A DNA stretch of 64,000 bases from Chondrosia reniformis (Eukaryota; Porifera; Demospongiae; Chondrillida; Chondrillidae). Positions 36,241-51,374 of the stretch are shown here, piece after piece (the stretch's first letter is position 1; every line of letters begins with the position of its first letter). The notes under the pieces were generated by a model. That model was not told the origin of the DNA. It did not search any database and saw nothing but the letters and a program-made list of their open reading frames with translations. The stretch spans positions 5,515,384 through 5,579,383 of the forward strand of contig OX359199.1 in assembly GCA_947172415.1 (NCBI GenBank), given 5' to 3'. A program made the position numbers and the translations under genes.

Positions 36241-37188
36241 TGTCGTTAAACACACATTTAGTGGTACAGTAGTTAACACTTCAGGTATTAATTTTTAGGC
36301 GTTTTGTAATAGTTTTCAATAATACTACAGTAGTTTGGTACATGGTGTATACCATATTAAAAGTAGGATTTAAGTTTCAAAATACCCAAGAATTGTTATA
36401 TTTTGTTGTACCAAGCAATTGGATAATATTGAAGTGATTTAGTCACAAATGAACTCTACACAATCCTTGCAAGATGGTACCACTGTACTAGGAGATTTGA
36501 CCTGATAAATCTGTCTATTTATTTGTTTGTTGTCAATATGACTATTCTAATAAATGTGTAGCGGACTGGGAAAAGTACTTTGGAGATAATTAAGGTCAAA
36601 GTTCGGCTATTGTGTTCGTTAAATAGAAACGGAAGTGCCTTCAAAAAATGGAGTCAGGAACGATTGAATTTTTGATTGTTTACTGAAAATTATTCCCTCC
36701 TTAAGAGGGAGGTAATGTATACAAGTTTACATTAGAATGGATTGCTATGGTAACTCCTCCAGCTGGTCAGTCACCACATGGGAAATAGTAGAAATATGAA
36801 GACAGGTGTCACATTCCCTAACAACTTGTAGAACATGACCTACAACCAGTCTACAGGTGTTGTATATCACATGTGGTAATAAATGTATACATATGCACAT
36901 TGTAGTTGGCCATTGTTATCAAACCAACTAATTAGGGGCAAACAGTTTTACATGACATTTAGTTTCTGTATAACTGGTATTGATTCAATAGATATTGATT
37001 CATTGGCTGTACATATATTGATTCAATAGATATTGATTCAATGGCTATTGATTCAATGGCTATATTGATTCAATGGCTATTTAATATGTAACAACAAACA
37101 ATTGATTTTAATTTAGTCATCTTATGAAAAATAAACCAAATACAGGAATTATAATATCTTCACTGCATACGTACATACAAGTATTGGT
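36241..37188. other. Intergenic, with a short ATTGATTCAATGGCTAT repeat
   Basis: Between two convergent genes. Holds a 15-25-bp tandem array (about 36975-37080) built from TATTGATTCAATGGCTA. AATAAATGTG near 36550 may serve as a polyadenylation region for gene B. No ORF of interest. Confidence 0.5.
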
Positions 37189-39955
37189 TCAACAACAACT
37201 CTTGTTTAATGAAGGAGAAGTGGAAAAACTTTTGGCATCTGACTTCTTCCCCGGTCCAAGAACCTTGAAAGGATTGACTTTCAGGAAATCTGTCTTTCTC
37301 TGATACTTGCTGTCAGTTTGACCTTTTAGAGACTCGACCTTCAAATGACTACCATATCTAGTGCCAGACAGTATGTCAGCCAGAGAACTGGGGGCCACAG
37401 CACTGCAACAAGTCTGTACAATTAGAGGCAGGAAGAGTCTACACTAACACATCCATCAAGGAGATAAGGCCTCACTTATAAGCTTAGCAAGTACAGTGAG
37501 GTCTGGATAGCATGTACCTATTTGTGTAGAGTAACTATAATAGTCAGCTTGTCTGCCAGGTACTTACCCCTATTTTTATATCCCATGCCAGTTGGAGTGT
37601 GCTAACACCATGATTGGCATCTGTCATAAAAGAAAACATGCAATGGACAATATATCAGTGACACTTTCCCCTACTTTCCCTCTCAGTGATGACAGAGGGA
37701 CCCTTGCATGAATAATCAAACCACAACCATTCTCAAACATTTGTGATGACAGAAAAATAGGAAAGAAACAATTGCTACTACAAACATTTTCATGAACTCG
37801 CTCTTACCCTTAAACTTCAGGTTAATTGCAACCTCATTTTCAGGCTCATCTAAGTGGTCAACTTTAAACAAGCGATAAGTAGCAGAACAAAACCTGGCAT
37901 CACCTTAGAATAAGTACAACAGTGTTTGAATTTAGAGATAAGATAGCTAATTAGGACAAGGATCAGTAAATGGTTGTGTTGACAATTAATGTACAAATGT
38001 AGTACCTATGACATTCTGGAGTTCAGCATTTTCAACTGTTACTTCAGACACCTTTACTAGAAGAGGTGGGGAAAACCCTACATCTGTTGCAATTTTCATG
38101 AGCTCCTCCCAATGCAAAGCTCCTGAAATACATTCTCCCCAGAGTACTTCATTTCTTCTTAAATCCTCACTCAATATTCTATCAGAGTACACATCACTGA
38201 AATACATCTCACCTCCAGGCTAGACATAGCAGAGTAAATACTTAGTGACACCTTAAGAGCCACTAAATGTGTACAGTAGTTATGGCACAGATCTGTACAT
38301 CCACTAACTTTCAAAGCTTTAAAAGCTTCAGCCAGTACAGCTCTCTTGTCAGGAGATAGATTGATGACACAGTTTGAACTGCATGGAGCACAGTAATGTA
38401 AGGGAAATGTCACAAGCAGTGGATGACCTCATAAGTATCCCAATCTAATGGCACCCAGCAGGATCTGCCATCACTGTTCAAGACATACAGTGGACAACTA
38501 GGGTTTCTTAGGGGGGAGGAGAGTAGGTAGTGAGAATTGAAAATTTCTATTAACTCAAGGCATGCAGAGTATTAACTAACATTCAGCTGTTATATCCTCT
38601 TTAAAGTAACATTGCTAAGGATGGCATTTTCTACATCAGTTCAAGGTGAATAAACAGAAAAATGAATGTATAGGTAGTCTCCAATTGTGTTACCACTGCA
38701 GTATATTGTATAGATGTAGTCACATGAAATTGTACAATTTGTGGTTCTTCTATACAGATCAAGTGTCCTTACTACCATATAAATGAGTGTCCTTACTACC
38801 ATATAAATGAGTACAGATCAAGTGTCCTTACTACCATATAAATGAGTACAGATCAAGTGTCCTTACTACTATATAAATGAGTACAGATCAAGTGTCCTTA
38901 CTACCATATAAATGAGTACAGATCAAGTGTCCTCCTTACTACCATATAAATGAGTACAGATTAAGGGTCCTTACTACCATATAAATGAGTACAGATTAAG
39001 GGTCCTTACTACCATATAAATGAGTACAGATTAAGTGTCCTTACTACCATATAAATGAGTACAGATTAAGTGTCCTTACTACCATATAAATGCTACTGAA
39101 AATATGAGGCTACATGTATGTATGCTAGCTCACACAATCACATCTTGGGACTCTGGCTGAATACCAGCTTCTGACAGTTGCTCAATGTAGCCTTTGATAA
39201 AGGCAACGTTGGGCTTAGCATAGCCAAACTTGTCCATGTGATACTGAATGTGTTTAACAGCCACATCCAACTACAGCAGGTGAATATGAATATCATTAAA
39301 GAACAGACTACAACATCAAATACTGTACTTATACTATAAAGCATGTGTGATATTATGCAATAATAAACCATGCCCTTTTATTCCCAGCAAATACCAAATA
39401 TTATGTACTCATGCTGAGATAGTTACTTGTTCTTGTGTCATGTCAATGCCAGTCACAAAGCCTTTCTCCCCAACGAGCTGACTCAGCACATAACAGTCCC
39501 TTCCTGACCCGCTTCCGAGGTCCAAGACACGACAACCAGAGAGGACCTCTGGAAATACAAGACCACACCCATAATACCTGGAGAAGACACAAATGGAGAG
39601 ATACTCGCCTGTAGAGTACATATACATGTTATTGTAATCTTCAAGAAGTAGGTATTACATGGAGTTTCTATATAGCTATAGATCTATAAATCGATAACAA
39701 ATTTAAAAATAATTAATTTCATCGCATTCGATGCAGTTGGTCTATCCTTTCTGTAGTATATACGTATGCGTTAGGCTACCATAGTGCGTCTTACATAACT
39801 TACTTTGCAATTATTTCCGAATGGCAAGCTGCGATAGCTTTCTTGATTGATTCAGGAACTTTGGTTCCATCGCAAGTACAAGCGTTGGTCTTCAAGTCAC
39901 TCGAATCCTTTAAAGAACCGTAGTACTCCTGAACAGATCTGAAGGTGTCTGCCAT
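37189..39955 (-). CDS. AS3MT: Arsenite methyltransferase
   Basis: ATG 39953-39955; stop 37189-37191. Exon 1 reads MADTFRSVQEYYGSLKDS, then TNACTCDG, a Cys pair where the family has its arsenite-binding N-terminal Cys. Next come YYGCGLVFPE and the SAM-binding DLGSGSGRDCYVLSQLVGEK, nearly identical to vertebrate AS3MT. Then follow SNCVINLSPDKRAVL, MYFSDVYSDR and VLWGECISGALHWEEL (catalytic Cys in WGEC). The C-terminus ends NKSCC, like the Cys-rich tail of human AS3MT. The enzyme uses SAM and thiols to methylate trivalent arsenic in the cytosol. The intron at 38755-39091 holds a minisatellite. It lies between SOD-repeat genes B and C. Confidence 0.95.
38755..39091. repeat. Minisatellite, ~35-bp unit x ~9
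   Basis: Units contain AAGTGTCCTTACTACCATAT and AAATGAGTACAGATC, with a few variants (AGATTAAGGG). In an AS3MT intron. Confidence 0.9.
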
Positions 39956-40113
39956 TTTATATTGCTTACGAAATCACGCGAGATTTGGATTACGCCATTT
40001 CTAATTTTTACATTTTAGCCACTAAATACTTGGTTTTAGCCTGCAAAAACCAAGTATACATAACAAGAAGTGCCAAAAAGTTTGACATGTCAGTTAATAA
40101 ACTATTAGAGCAG

Positions 40114-43100
40114 TCAAAGGACAGCCAAAGCTAGCAGGATCATCAGAATAGCAAACGAGATTCTGACTGCACCAACAGCTATTGAAAGAAGTAAAAAAGG
40201 AGACACAATTAAGCAACTCATACAAATTATTGCTTTAAGTTGCATAAGCATACATTCATGATCTATTATTATTATTATTTTGACAATAGGATTGCTGCAT
40301 CCAACATATGTGGTCCATCTATGTATACATGTGTGTATATGAAGATCTAACACTACAAAGTACCAGTATTTACATGCTGATGGACAATAAAGTTATGATT
40401 GTTGATTGTGTGACAACAGTTGTAGCACTTACCAGAGCTGGTTCCTGAATGCAGCAATGAAGGTGACACGGGAAAAATAAGAAGACATTATATAATATTA
40501 TTTCAGAGACACTACATATATATAGCATTGATGTGTATGGAATGGATCATCACAATAGATATACGTATATTGTTAAATGATAATTCATCTGTCTACTCAC
40601 CACCTTTAAGTTTGAAATAAGTGAACGTTCATAAAAGAAGAAGAAGAAAAAAGAAACATATATAAACACATAGAAGACCACACCTTCTAATGACACTGTT
40701 TGACTTACATTCATTTGATGGTTTGTAAGGACCAAATTGGGATCTGTCAGCATTCAGGACACGGGATGCTATGTCATTGGCTATAACCTCTAAATAATAA
40801 AGAATACATAAATAATTCAATTAAGTGAATTTCATCACATTGGCATTAGTATATTCAATAGGCTAAGAAGCCACATATTGTAGAAGGGATCTACAGTCAC
40901 AAATTTAACACAGACAGTAACTGGTTGTGCACAAATATGATTCAACACGACTTGTATTTACATATCTATAATTAGATCTAAAAGATGTTTCACTGTGCCC
41001 AATTAGAGCAACAAAGTCATTCTTGACAGCGAAAGCAGAGCATGTGTGTTACCACACAAAGTAGTGCTTATTTACAAATAGAGAAGACAAGAGAAAATAT
41101 GATATAATGAGGGCAACAACTGAAGTATGTGGAAGATGGGATGACAGGGTCAGGGCAATAGAAGAGAAAGACCAGGTGGTGGAATAGAGAAGTTTAGCAG
41201 ACGACAATATGGAATAAGGTAGAGGAGTTACTAGATAATACAGCATTGCTCTTTTAAAGATCCTGAACAACACGTATTGATCTAGCACTACAATGTAACT
41301 AATATACAGTTGTGGTTATTGATGTCTCACTCACCATCAGGTCCAGTGAATCTGAGGGTTACTGTGAAGCAAGCATCATTAGCAGACACTCCATAGACCA
41401 AAACACTACCGACAGTAACCTCAGATGCTATTGCTACAGTTGTGGCCAGATCAATCCTAATTAATGTATAATATAAGAAAGTTCTTGCACCAACCATAAG
41501 ACACATATCAATCCTATATTATAGTATAAACAGGGACACAACATCCAAATGCTTATGCAACTATGTAGTTCATCTTTTGACTTTTGACGAGAACAAGTCT
41601 ATACATAAACTTATTACTCTCTATACATATATGTACTGTATATACTACACGAGGACCACTCTACATACGGAGATACCTACCTACCTACCTACCTACCTAC
41701 CTATATGTATATATGTATATATGTCTATGGATACTGTACTATAAACATACGTGTCAAGGTCATCTATTTCTTGGGAGTTTCGTGGGAAGTTAATGTCAAA
41801 TACACTGCTTGAAAGTATCTCTGGATCAATGTTGGCACATCCCATGTAGGTTCCACCAGCTTCGTGGACTACAACAGACCTTCCGAGAACTAATATCCCA
41901 AAAAAACGTTTTACTATATGTATTACAAGAACCATAATTACATATATGATACATACTGTATATGTACTTATACTCAATTTAAGGCAATCATACTGTAAAT
42001 GAAAATTACTGAGAAAGTTTATTACAACTTTTGTACAATTTGAAGGTTGGATCCATCCTAGTAAAGCTGCTTACTTGAATAAGGCCCAGCGAGCTGAAGG
42101 TTGTCATCGTAAAATGATGGGGCAGATGATCTTGGGCCATACAGAGAGATAGTGAGCTGGCCGTGCTTTCTTTCAAGATCTCCCATTTCACATCTCAAGT
42201 GGTTCCGATCAGGTGAGCATTCTTCAGAGTAATCTCCATCATTACTCACATTAAAGGGATTAAAATGGCCTCCAGTAACACTAGGCTCACATGTCTCCTC
42301 ATCTCCGACTCTGCGTAGGTGGACATGCCAGGGATGGTTTAGAGTTGTCTAAAGGGACACAAAGTGGTACAGTATGTATCTTTAGTAAAAGCCAATAACA
42401 AAGAGCTATAAACTACTAACCATATCACTCTTACTCCCAATAGCAACTGTAACAAAGGTAGGTCCTAGAGTACCATCGGCAAATTCCAACTGTCTCTGAA
42501 ATGATGCGGAAACAGAGAGGTGAAGATTTGACTGAGTTACAAATTCAAATTACTCTACTTACAAACTCTATTTGGCCAGTAAGCTGAACTGATTGGGTGA
42601 ACACTGCTGTAGCCATAATGACTCTGCTCTGTTTCAGAGAAGTTGGCTTCAGGACGTCACAGTTGGAAGTGTTGAGCTACAGAATGCACCCATATATGAC
42701 AGAGAGGAACATTGACAAGTACACAAAAAGTATGTACATATATACACAATTACATCCTCTTACTTACCCTGTGAGCAGCAATGCTAGCTCTGCCAATGAG
42801 AGGAACATCAGCAATATAGTTTGGTGGTACTATGCCCTTCCTAGATAAGCTACCAACTGGAGAATCTGAGGAGGATGTTCCATCTGATGGGGCATTCCAT
42901 GGGTTGAAGATTGTGTCTGTACATGGATCATTTGGGTCAATTTTCTCTTCAACTACATTGTAACTTCTAATCTTATTGTCGAGCACCAAAGAGAAATAAA
43001 AAGGGAAAAACTGTGTGATGACCGGTTCTGTGTCAGCACCAAAGGTGGCTCCTGTGTCTCCAAGCCTCTCCAACACGGCACATGAGACAACCAACCCTTC

Positions 43101-44773
43101 CACATCTGTGAGCACAATGGTATTTCCAATAATAGATTCTAAGGACAGATCTGAAATGGTCTGATGAACAGATCCTTTAGCAGTTATGTCTGTTGTGTTT
43201 TGAATAATAGCACTAGTAAGGACACGTTGCCGGGTGCCCCTTTCAATGCAGTCAGAAACAGCAGCCTTGTAGGGAAGCTAACAAGAAACACATTAAACAA
43301 CAACATTAACATTCTCACAAACAAAGGTGGTATACAGATATGATTGACCCTTAGAGTGGCTCATGGAATACTAGGGGAAAGGAAGTCTTATTCATTGTTC
43401 CCTAACTAATTTCTATCCTTATTTTGTTTTAATTCTTAAAGTTGTTTTTGCACTTTTAAGGAATTCGAAGTGTGTGTCAGTACAAATTCATATCAATGTA
43501 AAATTTGAAAAATGTACAAACAATAAAGTGATAGTGAGTAGAAATGCAGAAAGATACTGACTATTTTTCCATCATAGAGATTGACACTGATATTGGTTGG
43601 AATCATATTACCATTCACCCAGAACAATTTACCAAGAATAAAGGAGTCATCTATAGAATAAGAAAACATAGTAATGTTTTGAATTTAATAAGCACTAAAC
43701 ATTCAATAAACATGCAAACATTCAATTTCTTTTTCTGTTTAATACAAGTGATTATCTGCACATAATAAGCTTTCCCAAACTAATTAAAAGATTTCATATT
43801 ATACAAGTTTTGCATATACAGCAGCTGTTTTACCTTCAGCCTGAGTGAAGTACAGCGTACCCCCAACCTCATTGCTAAATCTTGCTCTTAATATGGTCGC
43901 ATCCACCAGTCTCTCATCTGGCAGGATGGTGCCACAGGCTATTGCATTCCCATCATCACCATACACCACAACTGATCTGAGTGCCAGTTCTGAAATGGAA
44001 ATGGGGATGGGAAGAGTGGTGATTCCATTCGTAAACTGGAATTTGCTTGAGAGAGCAGCATCTGAATAGGACACATCTGTACATCTTCTCTGAGGGTAGC
44101 TGGTGTAATCTACTGGAAACTCATTTACAGTGAACATGTATGGTGTTGGCATGGAAACGTGATATGATGTCATGGCATCTCCTCCAGTAGGTGTGAATGT
44201 AATGGCGATCTGCGTATCATTCACCCACAAGTGAGCACTGGCTGCAGAAAGAATGGAAAAATTTCGCCACCTCTTGCCAGAAACAAGATTCAAATAAATA
44301 TGTCTTTTTGGAACATTGAAATGACATACATGTACACAGCACAGTTATTAAGTGAAACATTCTCCTTTTATGGCCCAGTAACAGATTGTATAGGAATTTA
44401 AAAAAAGGAGACTTTTATTTAAAAAGCTGGCTAGTTAATTTCGAGATAGCAATTATCGTTAATATCAGCAAAAACACCTCGTCACGCGAATCACATTCCA
44501 GACGTTTCCCATACGTGAACCAACCCTTCACTATGTAGTTTTACTTCGTAATTCAGTGGGTTCGGACTAATACATTATATTCAGCTAAAGGTGAAGTATA
44601 CTTCCATAAATTAAATAAATTAAAGGAATAATCTTGACAATTTTCATTCATACCAGCATGGTAACTGCGTCGCTACACACATACTCAAACGTACCACTAA
44701 GGATGCGAGTCGCATCAGCGAACTGTGTAAGAAAAGCAAGGAGACAAATAAATCCAAGCCCCTTCAGATTCAT
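40114..44773 (-). CDS. SOD-repeat surface protein C (copper-only SOD-like)
   Basis: ATG 44771-44773; stop 40114-40116. Exons: 44695-44773, 43834-44241, about 43562-43652, 42767-43278, 42563-42676, about 42421-42495, 42074-42348, 41755-41891, 41333-41457, 40711-40791 and 40114-40182. Signal peptide MNLKGLGFICLLAFLTQFAD. N-terminal degenerate units contain EFPVDYTSYPQRRC and LALRSVVVYGDDGNAIACG. The terminal SOD unit is well preserved: LGPTFVTVAIG, HPWHVHLRRVGDEETC, GGHFNPFN, RCEMGDLERKHGQLTI, LGRSVVVHEAGGTYMGCA. After it comes an extra module (VGSVLVYGVSANDACFTVTL, RFTGPDG, then DIASRVLNADRSQFG) that also occurs in the RTK at 22237-22364 but not in A or B. The C-terminal hydrophobic segment (ISFAILMILLALAVL) ends the protein. 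The small exon linking 40711 to 40182 is unresolved. Confidence 0.88.
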
Positions 44774-44873
44774 TTTGCGGGAACGGCTCTCCTATTTCCT
44801 GGGATCGGCAATACCACGCCTATTTTTGAAGGAAGGGCCAGTCAGTCACGCGGGTTACTGTCACGTGGTGAAG
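44774..44873. promoter_or_regulatory. 100-bp bidirectional promoter with E-box
   Basis: The start codons of SOD-repeat gene C (-) and V-ATPase B (+) are 100 bp apart. TCACGTGG at 44861-44868 contains CACGTG and resembles the TFEB/MITF CLEAR element known at vertebrate lysosomal and V-ATPase genes. No TATA box is visible. Shared regulation is inferred from geometry. Confidence 0.55.
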
Positions 44874-48338
<3,465 letters not shown>

Positions 48339-50235
48339 TGAACCAGCTTTTTCTTAACTGATTAGTCCTTTCTAACTAATGATTTGAATGGCATTGTAAA
48401 ATTTGATAGATTCATATCATGTTGTTCTAGCTAATTTAATTATATCAATTTAATTATATCAATCTTCTATGCTTTGCTTATAATGAAGAGTGAAAGTATC
48501 CCTTTTAAACTGGTCTAGGTTACAGCCAATAACATGAACTACATGCAGACTAGTGAGGTGCCTATCACAGCAGTATTTGAACACTTGTACATAAAGATAC
48601 AGTGATGATAAGCTAAAATGAACAAGGTGCAGTTATCAATAATTGCTTGATCCTCTCTCCCTGTCTTCTCAATATCTGACTACTTGAATTTTATAATGAT
48701 GTCCTGTGGAAAAAAAATGCTGCTATAGAGCAGAGTTTAAGGGATTATACAGTTAAGTTTTTTCTAGACTTACAAGAAGGCATTGTAACCCTTAAAGAAG
48801 TTGTTTTTCAATTAGCACACGTACAGAACACAAATCCTGCCAAAATATATCAACCACTGTCATGAGCTATTACAGTTAAACAGTTGGACAGAAAAGTGTA
48901 ACAATCACAGATAGGTCCTGTTACAAGATATACATAAGTACACATGAAGTATAGCATTTTAAATAGTTTCACAATTTACCTACTAACTAATGTCAAAGTC
49001 AATAAACATTGCTCAAAGGGAATATACAGTTTCATAGCCAAATAGTGGGGCAAATTGATCTATAGAATACAGAGAACCTGGTAAGCCTGTACTACACCTC
49101 CCCCAACTGAACTACAGTAGCTAGGAGTTACTAGTTACTAGGGAATGGTAGACATGCTAAATCTGGTACAGTAGACCCATTGGAAAATGAAGTCAAGGTC
49201 CTTCACAGTTGATATACTCACTGCTGATTCCATCCAATACTTACTTTCTCTATCTTTTCCCACCTGAATGGGTTTAGCCAATAACTTTAATGTTCCCTAC
49301 CACCCAATTCCGCTTCTTTCTTAGTTCAACATGTTGCTAGGTAACTGTCATTTGATTTCCATGACAAGTCTTCTGTAGACAGTCATAGATGAATATACAA
49401 CAATTAAGCAGCACAATAAGCCATATACTTGTGAAATCAATGTTATTGTATAAATTGTACTTGAAGTACAAATTACATTTTGAACAGTCTCACAAGTAAG
49501 TATTCTTACATGTGGTAAAGATGCTGATCATAACAAAACATTATAGATTTCCTTTAAAGCGGATATATAGTTTGTATGGTTCTCTAAACAAGATGACCTA
49601 CCAATCAGTGTAGTTTAGGGCTTGTAACAACTCCAAATTTTCTCAAGCTATATAGGCAATTAAACTTCAGTGGCAACGGCCATTTTGGATTCACAAATTG
49701 ATTGAGCAATAGAACAATTATTAAGAAGAGTCACACCGTATAGACACTACTAAGCCACGATATATTTTTAAATATACCTCGTAATCGAAAAATTAGCCGT
49801 CATACAGAAGGTGGTATGAGTATTTAGCTACGTATATGTGTATATAAGATATCCTTTATGGATACGCTAATTAAGGAACCTGTGATTCTAGTTGAATACA
49901 TATGTATCTTTTTGATTCTTGTGCTGTGCATGAACATGCCGCTTGACATGGCAATTTATTGCAAGAGCTTGTGCATATTTTAAAACTAAATGATTGCTGC
50001 TGAAACAATTAGAGGCTCCTTAAGATAATTGATAGCTTGAATGTTTATTAATTAATCACTTCTATCTTCTATTCAAGGGGGTCACTGTACATGTTATGAT
50101 TTGCTTCGCTGGATGATTTCCAGTCGAAAATCAATAACAATAACAACTTGCTGAATATGCCGGGTCATGTACTACATGTTGTCTATTGTTCTCGAACATA
50201 ACCTCGAAAACACCGATTTCCGCCAAGTTCACGAT
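48339..50235. other. Intergenic, V-ATPase B to ncRNA 2
   Basis: About 1.9 kb, AT-rich. I found no coding exon, RNA gene or tandem repeat. A perfect 14-bp direct repeat (AATTTAATTATATC) lies near 48434. Confidence 0.4.
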
Positions 50236-50236
50236 G

Positions 50237-50262
50237 TTTCCCGCCGACAATTTCTAATAAAT
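50237..50262 (+). promoter_or_regulatory. Promoter of ncRNA 2: E2F-like site and TATA-like box
   Basis: TTTCCCGCC (E2F-like) at 50237-50245, TAATAAAT at 50255-50262 and Inr-like TCAGT at 50277-50281. The order and spacing match the promoter of ncRNA 1 at 16494-16554. Confidence 0.5.
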
Positions 50263-50278
50263 AGGGAAGGAATTTTTC

Positions 50279-51122
50279 AGTCTTTGGCCTCCGGGCTATC
50301 AACTCTGGAGGTCTACTTTGGTGTGGATCGATGCGAAAACCGTGGTAGGAGCACGACCATGGTACCATGCGACAAAGGGTCATCGGTGTTCGTATAGTGG
50401 GGTGGTCTCTCTACCTATGGGTTAGTGCCTGGAGATGTATCTCACTATTAATCCTGCTTGTGTGTTAAATTGGCACTTGCGGATTCTTGCTATACGACCC
50501 GTACCTGGAGGAGCGTGGGTCCAGTGCCACTACGTAGTCGGTCAGGAACCCCTGTTGTAGGCTGCAGCTTCAGGTTGGTTTGAAAGGCATTTGCATTTGA
50601 TTTTGTATTCACTTTTCGTATCCATGCATCGATGCAGTATTTCATTTTATATCATGTATTTTCAATTCTTTTCTTATAGTTCAGTGAACTGATGGGTCCC
50701 TACTCTAAAGCGCCTGGCCGATCCCAATGAGCTAAAGTCTGTGTGCAGTGTTCCCAAGCTACGTTGTGTGCACATGATGATTCTCATTGGTGGGAGTTTG
50801 TGGTCCGCCAGGGTCGGGCTTGTTCTGTCCGTAGCGTGAGGCAGGGCAAGACTAGTAACTGGTCATAGGTCGGTCAGGTACGCCGGATCGCTCCCGTGCA
50901 ACTTCTCTTACGACGCAAGTAGTGGAAGTGTCAAACAGAGTTGAGAAACCGGAGGCCATTTGGGGCACGAAGTACTTCTACCTCCTCGTGGTGTGCCCTG
51001 GGGTCGTCTGTAAGATGATGCTAAAAGAAGTACAGAAAAGCTTTACGACTGAATGGATGAAAGGATCAGTTCAGAAGAATATACATATTGCTGTTAATGG
51101 ACTCGTAAACTCTTGAATATTT
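50279..51122 (+). ncRNA. Putative spliced non-coding RNA 2, paralogue of RNA 1
   Basis: The first ATG after the Inr stops after five codons. Blocks shared in order with RNA 1: GTGGTCTCT near 50402, GTCAGGAACC near 50541, GATCC...TAAAG 50720-50737, ATTCTCATTGG...GGGTCGG 50779-50823, GACTAGTAACT near 50850, and the 41-nt core at 50962-51002. A candidate intron 50574-50679 has a good donor (CAG/GTTGGT), a long polypyrimidine tract (TTTTCAATTCTTTTCTTATAG) and an acceptor that aligns with the RNA 1 candidate acceptor. A 64-codon ORF begins at 50922. Its reading over the core (GTKYFYLLVVCPG) is partly matched in RNA 1 (GTMYFHLLVVCPG), so a short peptide cannot be excluded. The 3' end is a guess at the T5 near 51118-51123. 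Confidence 0.5.
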
Positions 51123-51374
51123 TTGTTACCATAGAACACTTAATTGTACATTTCATTATCACTTTAAATGTTTGTACATTAAAAGTATATTTGTTCAATT
51201 TTATTTTTAAGTATGATTGAGTTTTAGACTGATCATATATTAGCTAATAATATGTTAGACTATACTGCAAACCATAAGGGAATAGCCCTTATTTTTTTGC
51301 TAGATCTCTTCGAAATAGGCTATAATTATCGATTCCTATAGAAATATCAATATTGTTGATTCCCCAAAAATAAG

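Noticed and set aside
38755-39091. Possible CRISPR-like array
   Set aside because: Units are contiguous with no unique spacers and lie in an animal gene intron, so it is a minisatellite.
50402-50440. Telomerase RNA template (GGGTTAGT in the putative ncRNA 2)
   Set aside because: It is on the wrong strand to template TTAGGG, is not present in the paralogous RNA 1, and two divergent copies would be unexpected for telomerase RNA.
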